The translations under genes and the position numbers were made by a program. This document shows positions 42,696-52,292 of a stretch of DNA of 64,000 nucleotides, one piece after another. Source of the stretch: Vitreoscilla massiliensis (lineage in GTDB: Bacteria; Pseudomonadota; Gammaproteobacteria; Burkholderiales; Neisseriaceae). The notes under the pieces are model-generated. The model ran no database searches, was not told the DNA's origin, and saw only the letters and a program-made list of their open reading frames with translations. Each line of letters begins with the position of its first letter. The stretch's first letter is position 1. Location of the stretch: NCBI RefSeq assembly GCF_001457815.1, contig NZ_LN898221.1:1197053-1261052 (forward strand), given 5' to 3'.

Positions 42696-43694
42696 TTATT
42701 GTGCCAAGGTCGCTACCATCACGGCTTTAATCGTGTGCATGCGGTTTTCGGCTTGGTCGAAGACGATGGAGGCGGCGCTTTCAAACACCTCGTCCGTCAC
42801 TTCCAAACCGACAATGCCAAACGTTTCTTCTACCCAACGACCAACTTTGGTGTCGGTGTCGTGGAAGGCAGGCAAGCAATGCATGAATTTCACTTGGTCA
42901 TTGCCGCTGGCGGCCATGATGGCGCTGTTAACTTGGTAGTCTTTCAATAAGGCGATGCGCTCAGCCCATGCCGATTCTGGTTCACCCATAGACACCCACA
43001 CGTCGGTATGAATGAAATCCACGCCTTTCACAGCGGCCTGTAAGTCTTCGGTAATCAACACGCGTGCACCGCTTTTGGCTGCCAAGGCTTGGCAATGGTC
43101 TAGGACTTCGGCGCTCGGTTGCAAGGCTTTGGGCGCGGCAATGCGCACGTCCATACCCATCAAACAACCCAATTCCAACAAGGAATTGCCGGTATTGCAG
43201 CGGGCATCGCCAGTGTAAGCAAAAGCGATTTGGTTCAAAGGCTTGTCTGAGTGTTCACGCATGGTGAGCAAATCGGCCAACATTTGCGTGGGATGCCATT
43301 CGTCGGTCAAACCGTTGTACACCGGCACACCGGCGTATGCGGCCAATTCTTCGACGATGTCTTGACCGTAGCCGCGGTATTCAATCGCATCATACATGCG
43401 ACCCAACACGCGCGCGGTGTCTTTGATGCTTTCTTTGTGGCCAATTTGGCTGCCTGAAGGGCCCAAATAGGTGGTGCTCGCACCTTGGTCGGCCGCGCCC
43501 ACTTCAAATGCGCAGCGGGTACGGGTCGAGGTTTTTTCAAAAATCAAAGCGACGTTTTTGCCGCGCAACAACGGCTCTTCGGTGCCGTTTTTCTTAGCGG
43601 CTTTCAATTCGGCGGCCAAAGTCACCAAGTGCGCCACTTGTTCTTGGCTCAAGTCGGCCAATTTCAAAAAGTGTTTGCCATATAAGGATTGCAT
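42696..43694 (-). CDS. argF: Ornithine carbamoyltransferase
   Basis: 332 aa. Makes citrulline from ornithine and carbamoyl phosphate in arginine synthesis. The carbamoyl-phosphate site FEKTSTRTRCAFEV, the DEWHPTQMLADLLTM motif and ornithine site FMHCLPAFHD are intact. It starts nine bases after dapE ends, so the two are co-transcribed. A DUS-like copy at 43033 codes Leu-Gln-Ala-Ala. A catabolic OTC would be an alternative, but no arcA/arcC is near. Confidence 0.94.
   Translation of the reverse strand: MQSLYGKHFLKLADLSQEQVAHLVTLAAELKAAKKNGTEEPLLRGKNVALIFEKTSTRTRCAFEVGAADQGASTTYLGPSGSQIGHKESIKDTARVLGRMYDAIEYRGYGQDIVEELAAYAGVPVYNGLTDEWHPTQMLADLLTMREHSDKPLNQIAFAYTGDARCNTGNSLLELGCLMGMDVRIAAPKALQPSAEVLDHCQALAAKSGARVLITEDLQAAVKGVDFIHTDVWVSMGEPESAWAERIALLKDYQVNSAIMAASGNDQVKFMHCLPAFHDTDTKVGRWVEETFGIVGLEVTDEVFESAASIVFDQAENRMHTIKAVMVATLAQ
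43033..43043 (+). repeat. DUS-like 11-mer inside argF
   Basis: Codes Leu-Gln-Ala-Ala on the coding (minus) strand. Confidence 0.85.
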
Positions 43695-43703
43695 GTTGTT
43701 CTC

Positions 43704-44840
43704 TTATGCTGTTGCCAATTGTTGCAAAATGCGTTGGTAAATGTGCGATAAAGGCTCAATATCCGCCACATTCACGTGTTCGTCAATTTGGTGAATGCTG
43801 GCATTAATCGGACCCAATTCGATTAATTCGCGCGCGATGGCTTTGATGAAACGGCCATCGGAGGTGCCACCGGTGGTAGACAACTCGGCCTGTACGCCGG
43901 TTTCGGCCGCAATCGCCGCTTGCGCCACTTCGGTCAAACGACCTGCGCCGGTCAAGAATGGCTGACCTGATAGCGACCACTGCAAATCATAGTTCACGCC
44001 GTGCTCATCCAAAATCGCGTGCACACGTTGTTTGAGTTCGTCAGCCGTCACTTCGGTGCTGAAGCGGAAATTGAATTTCACATTCAAACTGCCAGCGATG
44101 ACATTGGTCGCACCAGTGCCGGCATGGATGTTAGACACTTGAAAACTGGTGGCTGGAAAATACTCATTGCCCTCATCCCACACTTCTTGCGTTAACGCCA
44201 GCAAGGCTGGTGCAAACGTGTGCACGGGATTGATGGCCAAATGTGGGTAAGCGATGTGGCCTTGTTTGCCGATGACGGTAAGATTACCGGAGAGCGAACC
44301 ACGGCGACCATTTTTGATGGTGTCGCCCAATTGTGCCGTGCTGGTGGGTTCACCGACAATGCAGTAATCAATCAGCTCGCCGCGCTCTTTTAATAAATCC
44401 ACCACTTTGGTGGTGCCATCGTGGGCATCGCCCTCTTCGTCTGAGGTAATCAGCAAGGCGATGCTGGCTGGATAATCTGGTTGCTCAGTCAATAAGCGCT
44501 CACACGCGGTCACAAATGCAGCAATCGAGGTCTTCATGTCGGCAGCACCGCGGCCATACAATTTGCCATCGCGCTCTACCGGCACGAATGGATCGGATTG
44601 CCATTGTTCTAACGGGCCAGTCGGCACCACATCGGTGTGGCCAGCAAAACAGGTCAACGGTGCGGCGGTGCCACGGCGCAACCAAATATTATCGGTATCC
44701 CCAAAACGCAAACGCTCAGCCACAAAGCCGAGCGCAGTCAGTCTGTCGATTAAGATTTGTTGGCAACCTTCATCAAGCGGCGTTACCGATGCTCTGGCCA
44801 TCAATTGCTTGGTCAATGCCAAGGTGGGATTCGTTGTCAT
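43704..44840 (-). CDS. dapE: Succinyl-diaminopimelate desuccinylase
   Basis: 378 aa. M20-family di-zinc enzyme that makes L,L-diaminopimelate for lysine and peptidoglycan. The first ligand motif CFAGHTDVVPTGP, then GRGAADMKTSIAAFV, the ITSDEEGDAHDGT catalytic Glu pair and the C-terminal GGTSDGRF motif are present. Start at MTTNPTLAL; the ORF start at 44864 adds residues unlike the family. Upstream gene of a dapE-argF pair. Confidence 0.94.
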   Translation of the reverse strand: MTTNPTLALTKQLMARASVTPLDEGCQQILIDRLTALGFVAERLRFGDTDNIWLRRGTAAPLTCFAGHTDVVPTGPLEQWQSDPFVPVERDGKLYGRGAADMKTSIAAFVTACERLLTEQPDYPASIALLITSDEEGDAHDGTTKVVDLLKERGELIDYCIVGEPTSTAQLGDTIKNGRRGSLSGNLTVIGKQGHIAYPHLAINPVHTFAPALLALTQEVWDEGNEYFPATSFQVSNIHAGTGATNVIAGSLNVKFNFRFSTEVTADELKQRVHAILDEHGVNYDLQWSLSGQPFLTGAGRLTEVAQAAIAAETGVQAELSTTGGTSDGRFIKAIARELIELGPINASIHQIDEHVNVADIEPLSHIYQRILQQLATA

Positions 44841-45106
44841 ACGCGGTCTATTCTTCAAAAGCAAAAAAGACTGTTTTTACAGTCTGGTTGTCTGTCAGGG
44901 TTGTCAGACTTAGCTTACCTGATATCCGCCGATTGTAAAAGTCTATTAAACCCGTTTCTACCGCACTGCAAAATACACTTGGCTCTATCTTCAATAAAGA
45001 CACAGTTTTGCATCAGATAAAAACCCAAACAGAATAATGATACAGGCCGCTTAAAAAGCTGTGCGATAATAAATGCTTGCCATTCTACTCACCTCACACG
45101 GCGACC

Positions 45107-46281
45107 ATGATGCAGTCTTTCTTTCAAAACACTTACTCGCGTTTGTTCCTGATTTTGCTGACCATGGGCAGCTTTTCCTTGGGCATGACCGAGTATTCGA
45201 TGATAGGCTTCAGCGATGAAATGAGTGCTGATTTGCAATTATCATCGCAGCAAACCAGCCAAGTGATGAGCGCGTATGCACTGGGTGTGTTAATCGGTGC
45301 GCCCTTGTTGGCCATCTTGGGCTCCAAACTCAATCGCCACACCTTATTGGCGTATTTGCTGTTTTGGTGTGCCAGCGCCAATTTCTTGACCTCGTTTGCC
45401 GAGTCTTACGAGCAATTGCGCTTGCTGCGGGTATTCAATGGTTTTCCGCATGGCATTTATTTCAGCACCGCCGCCTTGTTGATTTATGAAGTCTTTCCCA
45501 AACACAAACGCGCCAGTTACATCGGGGTGATGTTTTCCGGCATAGGCATGGCCTTAATCATGGCCGTGCCGTTCAATACTTGGGTGGGAGAGGTGCAAGG
45601 TTGGCGCTATATGTACCGCTTCATGGCCTTGGTTGATTTGTTGATTTTGGTATTGCTGCACAATTTAAGCCCTGCCTTGCCTTTGCAACACCAGCGTTCG
45701 CTGCGCATGGGTTTGCTCTCCTTTAAAAATCCGGTGGTGTGGTGGATTTTGCTCATTGGCGCTTGTGTCATCAGTGGCAAAGTCAGCGTATTAACGTATG
45801 CCGAACACATTGCCTTAGACCTTGCCCATTTGCATGAAAGCCAGTTCCCACTGATTATTTTGTGCGTGGGCTTGGGCATGGCCAGCGGCAGTTTGGTGGG
45901 CGGAAAACTCGCAAGCATCCATCTGCACCGTACCTTGTTGGCGGCCATTTGTTGGGTCATTGCGGTGATGGTCATGGTACAGCTCTGTGGGCCACACATG
46001 CGCCCAGCGTGTATGTGGCTTTTTACCTGTTGGGAACAATTACGGTATTTATCCCAGCCTTACAAGTATTGATCATAGACCAGACGCAACCTTACGCCAC
46101 CTTGCCCTCGGCCGCTTATCACTCCGCGCTCAATTGCGGCAATGCCGCTGGGCCTTTGCTCAGCAGCGTGTTGATTGGCGCTGGCTATGGTTATTTGTCC
46201 AGTACGTGGGTGGGGTTTGCATTGGCGGTGACGGCTTTGGTGATTTATGTGCTGGGCAAAACGTATTGGCGCCGCATGTGA
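45107..46281 (+). pseudogene. MFS transporter (DHA1 drug-efflux-like), frameshifted
   Basis: The reading frame beginning MMQSFFQN covers about ten membrane segments, then runs out of frame near 45985-46005 and stops at 46072 with residues unlike a permease. The frame one base back (-1) resumes with SVYVAFYLLGTITVFIPALQ and continues through two further segments to 46281. A single-base gain or loss in the GGGCCACACATGCGCC region would join them into one protein of about 390 aa. Either the gene is inactivated or this is a sequence error. No slippery heptamer is seen at the junction. Confidence 0.8.
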
Positions 46282-46282
46282 A

Positions 46283-46597
46283 TCACAAGACAGGTGTTTC
46301 TGCGGCTTCGAGACTTTCCGCCTGACTCAAGGCGGAACTGGCAATGCACAAACTCATGATGCAGGTAATCAACAAGGACACGAAAGGCACACCATCCAGC
46401 CATTCGATGTCCACCATCAAATACGCGCACATCAACAAAAAGCTGAACACGCAGACGATGTAATTCAAGCCAGCAATCACTTGAAACACGATGTGCACCC
46501 CGCGGCGTTTGGCGGAGGCATGCAAAAAGCGACGGCTGCTGTACCAGCCAGTGCCCACGCTCAGCAAGAATGCCGACATCCACACAGAGAACAACAT
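46283..46597 (-). CDS. Small hypothetical membrane protein
   Basis: 104 aa with three hydrophobic segments (about 3-20, 35-62, 70-90) and a short acidic tail. GAGG precedes the ATG. Family not recognised. It is convergent with the frameshifted MFS gene, whose end it nearly touches. Confidence 0.6.
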   Translation of the reverse strand: MLFSVWMSAFLLSVGTGWYSSRRFLHASAKRRGVHIVFQVIAGLNYIVCVFSFLLMCAYLMVDIEWLDGVPFVSLLITCIMSLCIASSALSQAESLEAAETPVL

Positions 46598-46698
46598 TTT
46601 GCGCCTCGTTTTATGGCAAAAACAATGTAAACATTATAGCCATTTCTGTTAAAAAATACAGGCTTAAATGCAAATAGTCAAAATCATTGAGGAATGAA

Positions 46699-46722
46699 AA
46701 CGGCCTGTGTTTACAGGCCGCT
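46699..46722 (-). terminator. DUS-like hairpin behind folA
   Basis: Arms CGGCCTGT and ACAGGCCG with loop GTTT; only the second arm is a full 11-mer (46711). T4 follows on the minus strand. Confidence 0.7.
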
Positions 46723-46752
46723 TGTGTGTTTCAATATGATATACAAATAATA

Positions 46753-47241
46753 TTATTGGCGTTGATAATGCACAAACGCATAACCTATGCCTTTGGCACT
46801 GACATGGCTGCTGCGCTCGACTTCTTGCCACAGTGTTGATTCAAGCGCAGGGAAAAATGCATCGCCGTCCACATGCAAATCCACCTCGGTAATGCGCAAG
46901 TCGGTGGCCAATGGCATGGCCTCGGCATAGATTTGTGCCCCACCCATGATGATGATTTCAGGGGCTTGGTCACAAGCACGGATGGCGGCCTGTAAATCAT
47001 GCACCACTTCTGCACCAAGGGACTCATAATCCCCTTGTCGGGTGATCACGATATTGCGGCGATTGGGCAACGGTTTCTTGGGCAAAGATTCCCATGTTTT
47101 GCGCCCCATTACCACCGGCTTGCCGCTGGTATAGGCTTTGAAAAATGCAAAATCTTCAGGGATGTGCCACGGCATGTCATTGTTGACGCCTATGCAGCCA
47201 TTGCGAGCGGTGGCCACCACCAAGGTAATGTGTTGGCTCAT
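46753..47241 (-). CDS. folA: Dihydrofolate reductase
   Basis: 162 aa. NADPH-dependent regeneration of tetrahydrofolate; target of trimethoprim. The N terminus ITLVVATARNGCIGVNNDMPWHIPEDFAFF has the substrate loop, followed by VMGRKTWESLPKKPLPNR and the IMGGAQIYAEAMP motif. The ATG overlaps the thyA stop (ATGA). A DUS-like copy at 46985 codes Leu-Gln-Ala-Ala. Confidence 0.95.
   Translation of the reverse strand: MSQHITLVVATARNGCIGVNNDMPWHIPEDFAFFKAYTSGKPVVMGRKTWESLPKKPLPNRRNIVITRQGDYESLGAEVVHDLQAAIRACDQAPEIIIMGGAQIYAEAMPLATDLRITEVDLHVDGDAFFPALESTLWQEVERSSHVSAKGIGYAFVHYQRQ
46985..46995 (+). repeat. DUS-like 11-mer inside folA
   Basis: Codes Leu-Gln-Ala-Ala on the coding (minus) strand. Confidence 0.85.
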
Positions 47242-48032
47242 ACCGCTACCGCCGCTTTGATGTGCGGATCTGGGTCATAGCCGACCAATTCAAAGTCTTC
47301 AAAAGTAAAGCCAAACAAATCTTTCACCTCAGGATTGATGTGCATGTGTGGCAAGGCTTTGGGGGTACGTGTGAGTTGCAAACGTGCTTGTTCAAAGTGG
47401 TTGCTGTACAAATGCGCATCGCCCAAGGTATGGATGAATTCACCGGTCTGTAAGCCACACACTTGCGCCACCATCATGGTGAGCAAGGCATAGCTGGCTA
47501 TGTTAAACGGCACGCCCAAGAAGATATCGGCGCTGCGTTGGTATAACTGGCAGCTCAATTTGCCATCGGCCACATAAAATTGGAACATCGCATGGCACGG
47601 CGGCAAAGCCATGTCGTCGACCAAAGCGGGATTCCATGCCGACACTATCATGCGGCGTGAATTGGGATTGCGTTTGATTTGTTCCACTACTGCCGCAATT
47701 TGGTCGATGTGCCGGCCATCGGGTGCCGGCCAAGAGCGCCATTGGTAGCCATAGACTGGGCCCAAATCACCGTTTTCATCCGCCCATTCATCCCAAATCG
47801 ACACGCCGTGTTCTTTCAAATACTTGATGTTGGTGTCGCCTTGCAAAAACCACAGCAACTCGTGAATGATGGAGCGCAAATGCAGTTTTTTGGTGGTCAA
47901 TACCGGAAAGCCCTCACTCAAATCAAAGCGCATTTGGTAGCCAAAAACCGAACGCGTGCCCGTACCGGTGCGGTCGCCTTTGTCATTGCCATGTTCCAAC
48001 ACATGGCGCATTAAATCGTGGTATTGCTGCAT
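47238..48032 (-). CDS. thyA: Thymidylate synthase
   Basis: 264 aa. Methylates dUMP with methylene-THF, producing the dihydrofolate that FolA recycles. The catalytic Cys is in LPPCHAMFQFYV, and the RSADIFLGVPFNIASYALL and GDAHLYSNH motifs are intact. thyA-folA are coupled by a 4-base overlap. A DUS-like copy lies about 90 bases upstream of its start. Confidence 0.96.
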   Translation of the reverse strand: MQQYHDLMRHVLEHGNDKGDRTGTGTRSVFGYQMRFDLSEGFPVLTTKKLHLRSIIHELLWFLQGDTNIKYLKEHGVSIWDEWADENGDLGPVYGYQWRSWPAPDGRHIDQIAAVVEQIKRNPNSRRMIVSAWNPALVDDMALPPCHAMFQFYVADGKLSCQLYQRSADIFLGVPFNIASYALLTMMVAQVCGLQTGEFIHTLGDAHLYSNHFEQARLQLTRTPKALPHMHINPEVKDLFGFTFEDFELVGYDPDPHIKAAVAV

Positions 48033-48122
48033 TTTAGAAAACCCAATATCTGAATGCCGTCATTGTACCCGATTCACTGTGAACACTAAATCGTCAGCTG
48101 TTTGCCACACCACCTGCTGCAT

Positions 48123-48133
48123 GCGGCCTGTAA
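48123..48133 (+). repeat. DUS-like 11-mer upstream of thyA
   Basis: Extended form ATGCGGCCTGTAAA in the divergent gap between thyA and the next plus-strand gene. Confidence 0.85.
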
Positions 48134-48261
48134 ATTCGCACACAGCGCTTAAATCTTCATAATTCAATCATTTACATAAAATAAATACTCAAAATCAGGG
48201 TTGGTACAAGGTTTGCTTTCTATACTTTTGATAGCAAATTAACACAGTGTCTGGAACCATT

Positions 48262-48873
48262 ATGCTCAACCCCAAAACCCCACGCATGCACCAACCGCTG
48301 CGTCTGCGCTTGTCCTTACAAGCGCGTTTACAATTTGCCCAATTGCTGTTGTGGCAGGTTTTGGCGTTTATGGCCTTGTTAGCGGTGTTTTTATTGCACC
48401 ACTGTGATGTGCAAACGCTATTGTTGCAAACGCGTGATTTCACACGCATCAACACCTGGCAGCAATTGTGGCTACACGCCTCACCTGTGGATGTGTTTTG
48501 GCATGTGGGCGTATCGGTATTGCTCGTCCTGCTGGGCAAACACATCAGCATCAATTTCCACCGCGCCATTTTACCCACGCATTTGGTGATAGAGGGCAAT
48601 CAATTATTCTGGCAAACCGCTGGTAACGGCAACCACATGGACATCGTGCCTTTGCAACATGTGGACACGGTGTTATTGCACGGCCATGCTTTGGACGATT
48701 TGTTACAGGCCGCAGCCAGTGACATCAGCGTGCATTTGAAACGCCGTTTTCACCCCACTGTCATCATCCGCCAAGAAGATTTCGAGCAAGCCGATGCCTT
48801 ATTGCAATTGCTGCCTCGTCTGATGATCACCACCCATCCGAAAACCAAATTCCAGTTTTCTCGCCTGCCTTAA
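48262..48873 (+). CDS. Hypothetical membrane protein with two N-terminal segments
   Basis: 203 aa. Hydrophobic segments lie at about 28-46 and 76-92; the C-terminal half is soluble, with strand-like patterns (HLVIEGNQLFWQTAG, DTVLLHGHALDDLL) resembling PH-like or bactofilin-type sheets, though I cannot name a family. Start at ATG 48262 with GGA upstream; an in-frame GTG lies at 48247. A DUS-like copy at 48703 codes Leu-Gln-Ala-Ala. Confidence 0.6.
   Translation: MLNPKTPRMHQPLRLRLSLQARLQFAQLLLWQVLAFMALLAVFLLHHCDVQTLLLQTRDFTRINTWQQLWLHASPVDVFWHVGVSVLLVLLGKHISINFHRAILPTHLVIEGNQLFWQTAGNGNHMDIVPLQHVDTVLLHGHALDDLLQAAASDISVHLKRRFHPTVIIRQEDFEQADALLQLLPRLMITTHPKTKFQFSRLP
48703..48713 (-). repeat. DUS-like 11-mer inside the 203-aa gene
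   Basis: Codes Leu-Gln-Ala-Ala. Confidence 0.85.
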
Positions 48874-49025
48874 CTGGCATCTGCGCTGTTTAAAGCCACA
48901 TGCCAGTAGGCATATCCATGTGGTGAAACAGCGCGGATATGCAACAGTTTTTCAACATGGGCATATGGTCGCCCCGTGGCATTTATGCGACAATAATCAC
49001 CATTCATTCTTATTGGGCGAACAGC

Positions 49026-49568
49026 ATGTTAGACAGAGAAGGTTATCGCCCCAATGTTGGCATCATCATCGTCAACAACCGCAATCAAGTGTTTTGGGGC
49101 AAACGTGTCCGCGAATTCAACTGGCAATTCCCCCAAGGTGGTATCAAACCCGGCGAAAGCCCTGAAGCGGCCATGTACCGTGAATTGATGGAAGAAGTGG
49201 GTTTGTCGCCCCAACATGTCAAAATCCTCGGCCGTACCCGCGATTGGTTGCGCTACGATGTGCCCTCTACTTGGGTCAGACGCGAATGGCGCGGCTCTTA
49301 CCGCGGCCAAAAACAAATCTGGTATTTGCTGCGTTTGACTGGACGCGAGTGTGATGTGTATTTGCGCGCCAACAGCAAACCCGAATTTGATGCATGGCGT
49401 TGGCATGATTACTGGGCACCAGTAGATGAAGTGATAGACTTTAAGCGCGATGTGTATTTGGGCGCTTTGCAAGAACTGGCTCGCTTTTTAAGACCCCTTG
49501 AAACTTGGGATGCCTTTTTGGAGCGCAAACAAGCCCTACCCGCCGCTGCCAGCAATCACCACGAATAA
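49026..49568 (+). CDS. rppH: RNA pyrophosphohydrolase
   Basis: 180 aa. Nudix hydrolase that removes pyrophosphate from mRNA 5' ends and starts RNase E decay. The Nudix box begins GGIKPGESPEAAMYREL and has the Glu-Glu metal pair in MEEVGL; MLDREGYRPNVGIIIVN is the typical start. The in-frame ATG at 48939 adds a stretch unlike the family. It ends at its own terminator. Confidence 0.94.
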   Translation: MLDREGYRPNVGIIIVNNRNQVFWGKRVREFNWQFPQGGIKPGESPEAAMYRELMEEVGLSPQHVKILGRTRDWLRYDVPSTWVRREWRGSYRGQKQIWYLLRLTGRECDVYLRANSKPEFDAWRWHDYWAPVDEVIDFKRDVYLGALQELARFLRPLETWDAFLERKQALPAAASNHHE

Positions 49569-49570
49569 CA

Positions 49571-49600
49571 GCAATGATGGTTCGCCATCATTGCTTTTTT
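49571..49600 (+). terminator. Intrinsic terminator after rppH
   Basis: GCAATGATGG-TTCG-CCATCATTGC followed by T6: ten pairs closed by a stable tetraloop, not DUS-based. Confidence 0.92.
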
Positions 49601-49612
49601 AACGGGAGTACC

Positions 49613-50095
49613 ATGAACACCAGCATTTTCATTGCAGCCGTATTATTTTCTCTGTTGTATCTGGTATTTTTATTGGGCTTGATGGCTTGGATGGCCAATA
49701 AAGCCGCCAAAACCAGCGCCCCTGCCATCAGCCACATTCCGGCCCAAGACAATATCCTTGCTGCGGTACAAGCGTTCGCCCAGAAAAATGGCTATAAAGA
49801 GCGGCCTGAATTGAGCAGTGAAGGGGAAAAAGTCTGGCGCAAAGGCATGGGTTTACTCACCAGTTTGACCCAAGTGCATGTTAGTTTACAGGCCGATGGC
49901 AGCGCCGAATTGGAAGCCCAAGAAGGCGCCAATTTCTTGGTGAAGATCTTGTTTTTCCCGATTACCGCTGGCACTTTTTTGGGTTTGCCTGTCAGACAGC
50001 GCAAAGTCAAAAAGCTCAATGTCTTGTTAAGCCAGTTGCAAGCCCCCTTATTGGAATTTCCCAAAGGCAAGCGCATTAAAGTGAAAAAGTCTTGA
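49613..50095 (+). CDS. Hypothetical protein with one N-terminal membrane segment
   Basis: 160 aa. A hydrophobic segment (about 4-27, AAVLFSLLYLVFLLGLMAWM) is followed by a soluble basic domain ending KGKRIKVKKS, with a shorter hydrophobic stretch near 118-130. GGGAG five bases before the ATG supports this start. Family not recognised. Near-DUS sequences (GCGGCCTGAAT, TTACAGGCCGA) lie inside. Confidence 0.6.
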   Translation: MNTSIFIAAVLFSLLYLVFLLGLMAWMANKAAKTSAPAISHIPAQDNILAAVQAFAQKNGYKERPELSSEGEKVWRKGMGLLTSLTQVHVSLQADGSAELEAQEGANFLVKILFFPITAGTFLGLPVRQRKVKKLNVLLSQLQAPLLEFPKGKRIKVKKS

Positions 50096-50253
50096 TGCCA
50101 CGCTGCTCGCCGTAATGCACTTAAACGCTTGAATTCAGCGCAACTGCCCTGATGTGTAGCACGTTGACACACGACCACCCGATACGCGGTATTTGTGGAA
50201 ACCACTTAAAAACCGTTACACTAATCACTTATTCAGATGATTTAGCAGCCCAT

Positions 50254-52224
50254 ATGTCCGACTTACAGCAATATGATGAATCCAGCGTCACCGTCTTAAA
50301 AGGCTTAGAGCCAGTTAAGCAACGCCCCGGTATGTATACCCGTACCGACAACCCTACCCACATTTGTCAGGAAGTCATAGACAACGCGGCCGATGAAGCC
50401 TTGGGCGGCTATGCCGATACCATTGCCGTCACCATACACAGCGATGGCTCGATGAGCATCGAAGACAATGGTCGCGGTATTCCTGTCGGTTTGCACCCTA
50501 GCGAAAACGTCAGCGTGGTCGAATTGGTGTTTACCCGTTTGCATGCAGGCGGCAAATTCAATAAAAAAGACGGTGGTGCTTACGCGTTCTCTGGCGGCTT
50601 ACACGGTGTGGGCGTGTCGGTAACCAATGCTTTGTCCACACGTTTGGAAGTGCAAGTCAAACGCGATGGCAAGATTTCGCAAATCGTGTTTTCTGGTGGC
50701 GACATCATCGAGCCTTTGGCCGAAATCGGCACTTGCGCCAAAAAAGACACCGGCACCATGGTGCGCGTGTGGCCAGATGCGCAATACTTTGAAGACGCAC
50801 AATATTCCATTGCCGAAATCGAACGCTTATTGCGCGCCAAAGCAGTGTTATTGCCGGGGGTCAAAGTCAGCCTGACCTTGGCCAACGGTACCGAAAAAGA
50901 ATGGCATTACCCCAATGGTTTGGAAGGCTATTTGCGCGATTTAATCGAGCAAAACAATGCCGAAATGGCCGTGCCGATTTTCCACACCGCCAATTACATC
51001 GGCAAGAAACACGAAGACTTTCAGGCCGGTGAAGGCGCGGCGTTTGCGATTACCTTCTTAGAAGACGGTCACATCAACAATGAAAGCTATGTGAATCTGA
51101 TTCCAACGCCACTGGGCGGCACGCATGTGGCCGGCCTGAAACAAGCGATGTTTACCGCCGTCAGCAATTTTATTGAGCACCACAGCTTGTTGCCCCGTGG
51201 CGTGAAATTGCAATCGGACGATGTGTTTGCCAAATCAGCGTTTGTGCTGTCGGCACGCTTGCTTGACCCACAATTCCAAGGCCAAACCAAAGACAAACTG
51301 ACCAACCGCGATGCCTTGCGTTTGGTGTCTACCGTGTCGGTGGATGCGATGGAGCTGGCCTTAAACCAAGACACCGAAATCGGCAAACGCATTGCCGAAT
51401 TGGCGATTAAACAAGCGCAAGCACGCCAACGCTCGGTGAAAAAAATTGAAAAGCGCAAGGGTTCAGGCGTGGCCGTATTGCCGGGCAAGCTCACCGATTG
51501 CGAAAGCGAAGACATACGCGAAAACGAGTTGTTTTTGGTCGAAGGGGATTCGGCAGGCGGCTCGGCCAAATTGGCGCGCGACAAGGCCACACAAGCGATT
51601 TTGCCTTTGCGCGGCAAGGTGTTGAATTCGTTTGAAACCCATCCCGACCAATTGTTTGCCAACAACGAAATCCACGACATTTCCGTTGCCATTGGTGTTG
51701 ACCCGCACCAAGTTGGCGACAAAGTCGATTTGTCCGGTTTGCGCTATGGCAAAATCGCCATTTTGTCCGATGCCGACGTCGATGGCGCGCACATTCAAGT
51801 GTTGCTGTTGACGCTGTTTTACCGCCATTTCCCAGAATTGATTGCGCATGGCCATATTTATGTGGCACAGCCGCCGCTGTTCCGTGTCGACGTCAATGCC
51901 ATAGGCAAAAGCAAGCCAGCGCGCAAAATCTACGCGCTAGACCAACAAGAATTGGACGGTATCTTGGACCGCTTGGGCCAAGAAGGCGTGAAAGAAAACG
52001 CTTACAGCATCAGCCGTTTCAAAGGCTTGGGCGAGATGAATCCCGACCAACTCAAAGACACCACCATGCATCCCGATACCCGTCGCTTGATGCAGGTTTC
52101 CATCCCCGATAACGAGCACGATGACACGCTGGCCATTTTTGTCAAATTGATGGGCAAAGGCGAAGCCGCCAGCCGCCGTGCGTGGATGGAAGCCGAAGGC
52201 AACCACGTCGAAGTGGATGTGTAA
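50254..52224 (+). CDS. parE: DNA topoisomerase IV subunit B
   Basis: 656 aa. ATPase subunit of the decatenating type IIA topoisomerase, pairing with ParC. The GHKL ATPase region has DNAADEALGGYAD, IEDNGRGIPVG and the GGLHGVGVSVTNALS lid; the TOPRIM domain has LFLVEGDSAGGSAK and LSDADVDGAHIQVLLL. The length and the absence of a large C-terminal insertion favour ParE over GyrB. Start at MSDLQQYD, with a 100-codon-free frame before it discarded. parC is not in the window. Confidence 0.92.
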   Translation: MSDLQQYDESSVTVLKGLEPVKQRPGMYTRTDNPTHICQEVIDNAADEALGGYADTIAVTIHSDGSMSIEDNGRGIPVGLHPSENVSVVELVFTRLHAGGKFNKKDGGAYAFSGGLHGVGVSVTNALSTRLEVQVKRDGKISQIVFSGGDIIEPLAEIGTCAKKDTGTMVRVWPDAQYFEDAQYSIAEIERLLRAKAVLLPGVKVSLTLANGTEKEWHYPNGLEGYLRDLIEQNNAEMAVPIFHTANYIGKKHEDFQAGEGAAFAITFLEDGHINNESYVNLIPTPLGGTHVAGLKQAMFTAVSNFIEHHSLLPRGVKLQSDDVFAKSAFVLSARLLDPQFQGQTKDKLTNRDALRLVSTVSVDAMELALNQDTEIGKRIAELAIKQAQARQRSVKKIEKRKGSGVAVLPGKLTDCESEDIRENELFLVEGDSAGGSAKLARDKATQAILPLRGKVLNSFETHPDQLFANNEIHDISVAIGVDPHQVGDKVDLSGLRYGKIAILSDADVDGAHIQVLLLTLFYRHFPELIAHGHIYVAQPPLFRVDVNAIGKSKPARKIYALDQQELDGILDRLGQEGVKENAYSISRFKGLGEMNPDQLKDTTMHPDTRRLMQVSIPDNEHDDTLAIFVKLMGKGEAASRRAWMEAEGNHVEVDV

Positions 52225-52254
52225 TCTTCTTTTTACAGCAACCTGCTACCCTGT

Positions 52255-52265
52255 TTACAGGCCGC
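52255..52265 (-). repeat. DUS-like 11-mer between parE and the OYE gene
   Basis: Single TTACAGGCCGC 30 bases past the parE stop. Confidence 0.85.
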
Positions 52266-52292
52266 ATCTTGCGCCAGACAACAAGGACTGAC

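Noticed and set aside
45985..46005. Programmed frameshift in the MFS gene
   Set aside because: No slippery heptamer with following structure; such control is not known in this family.
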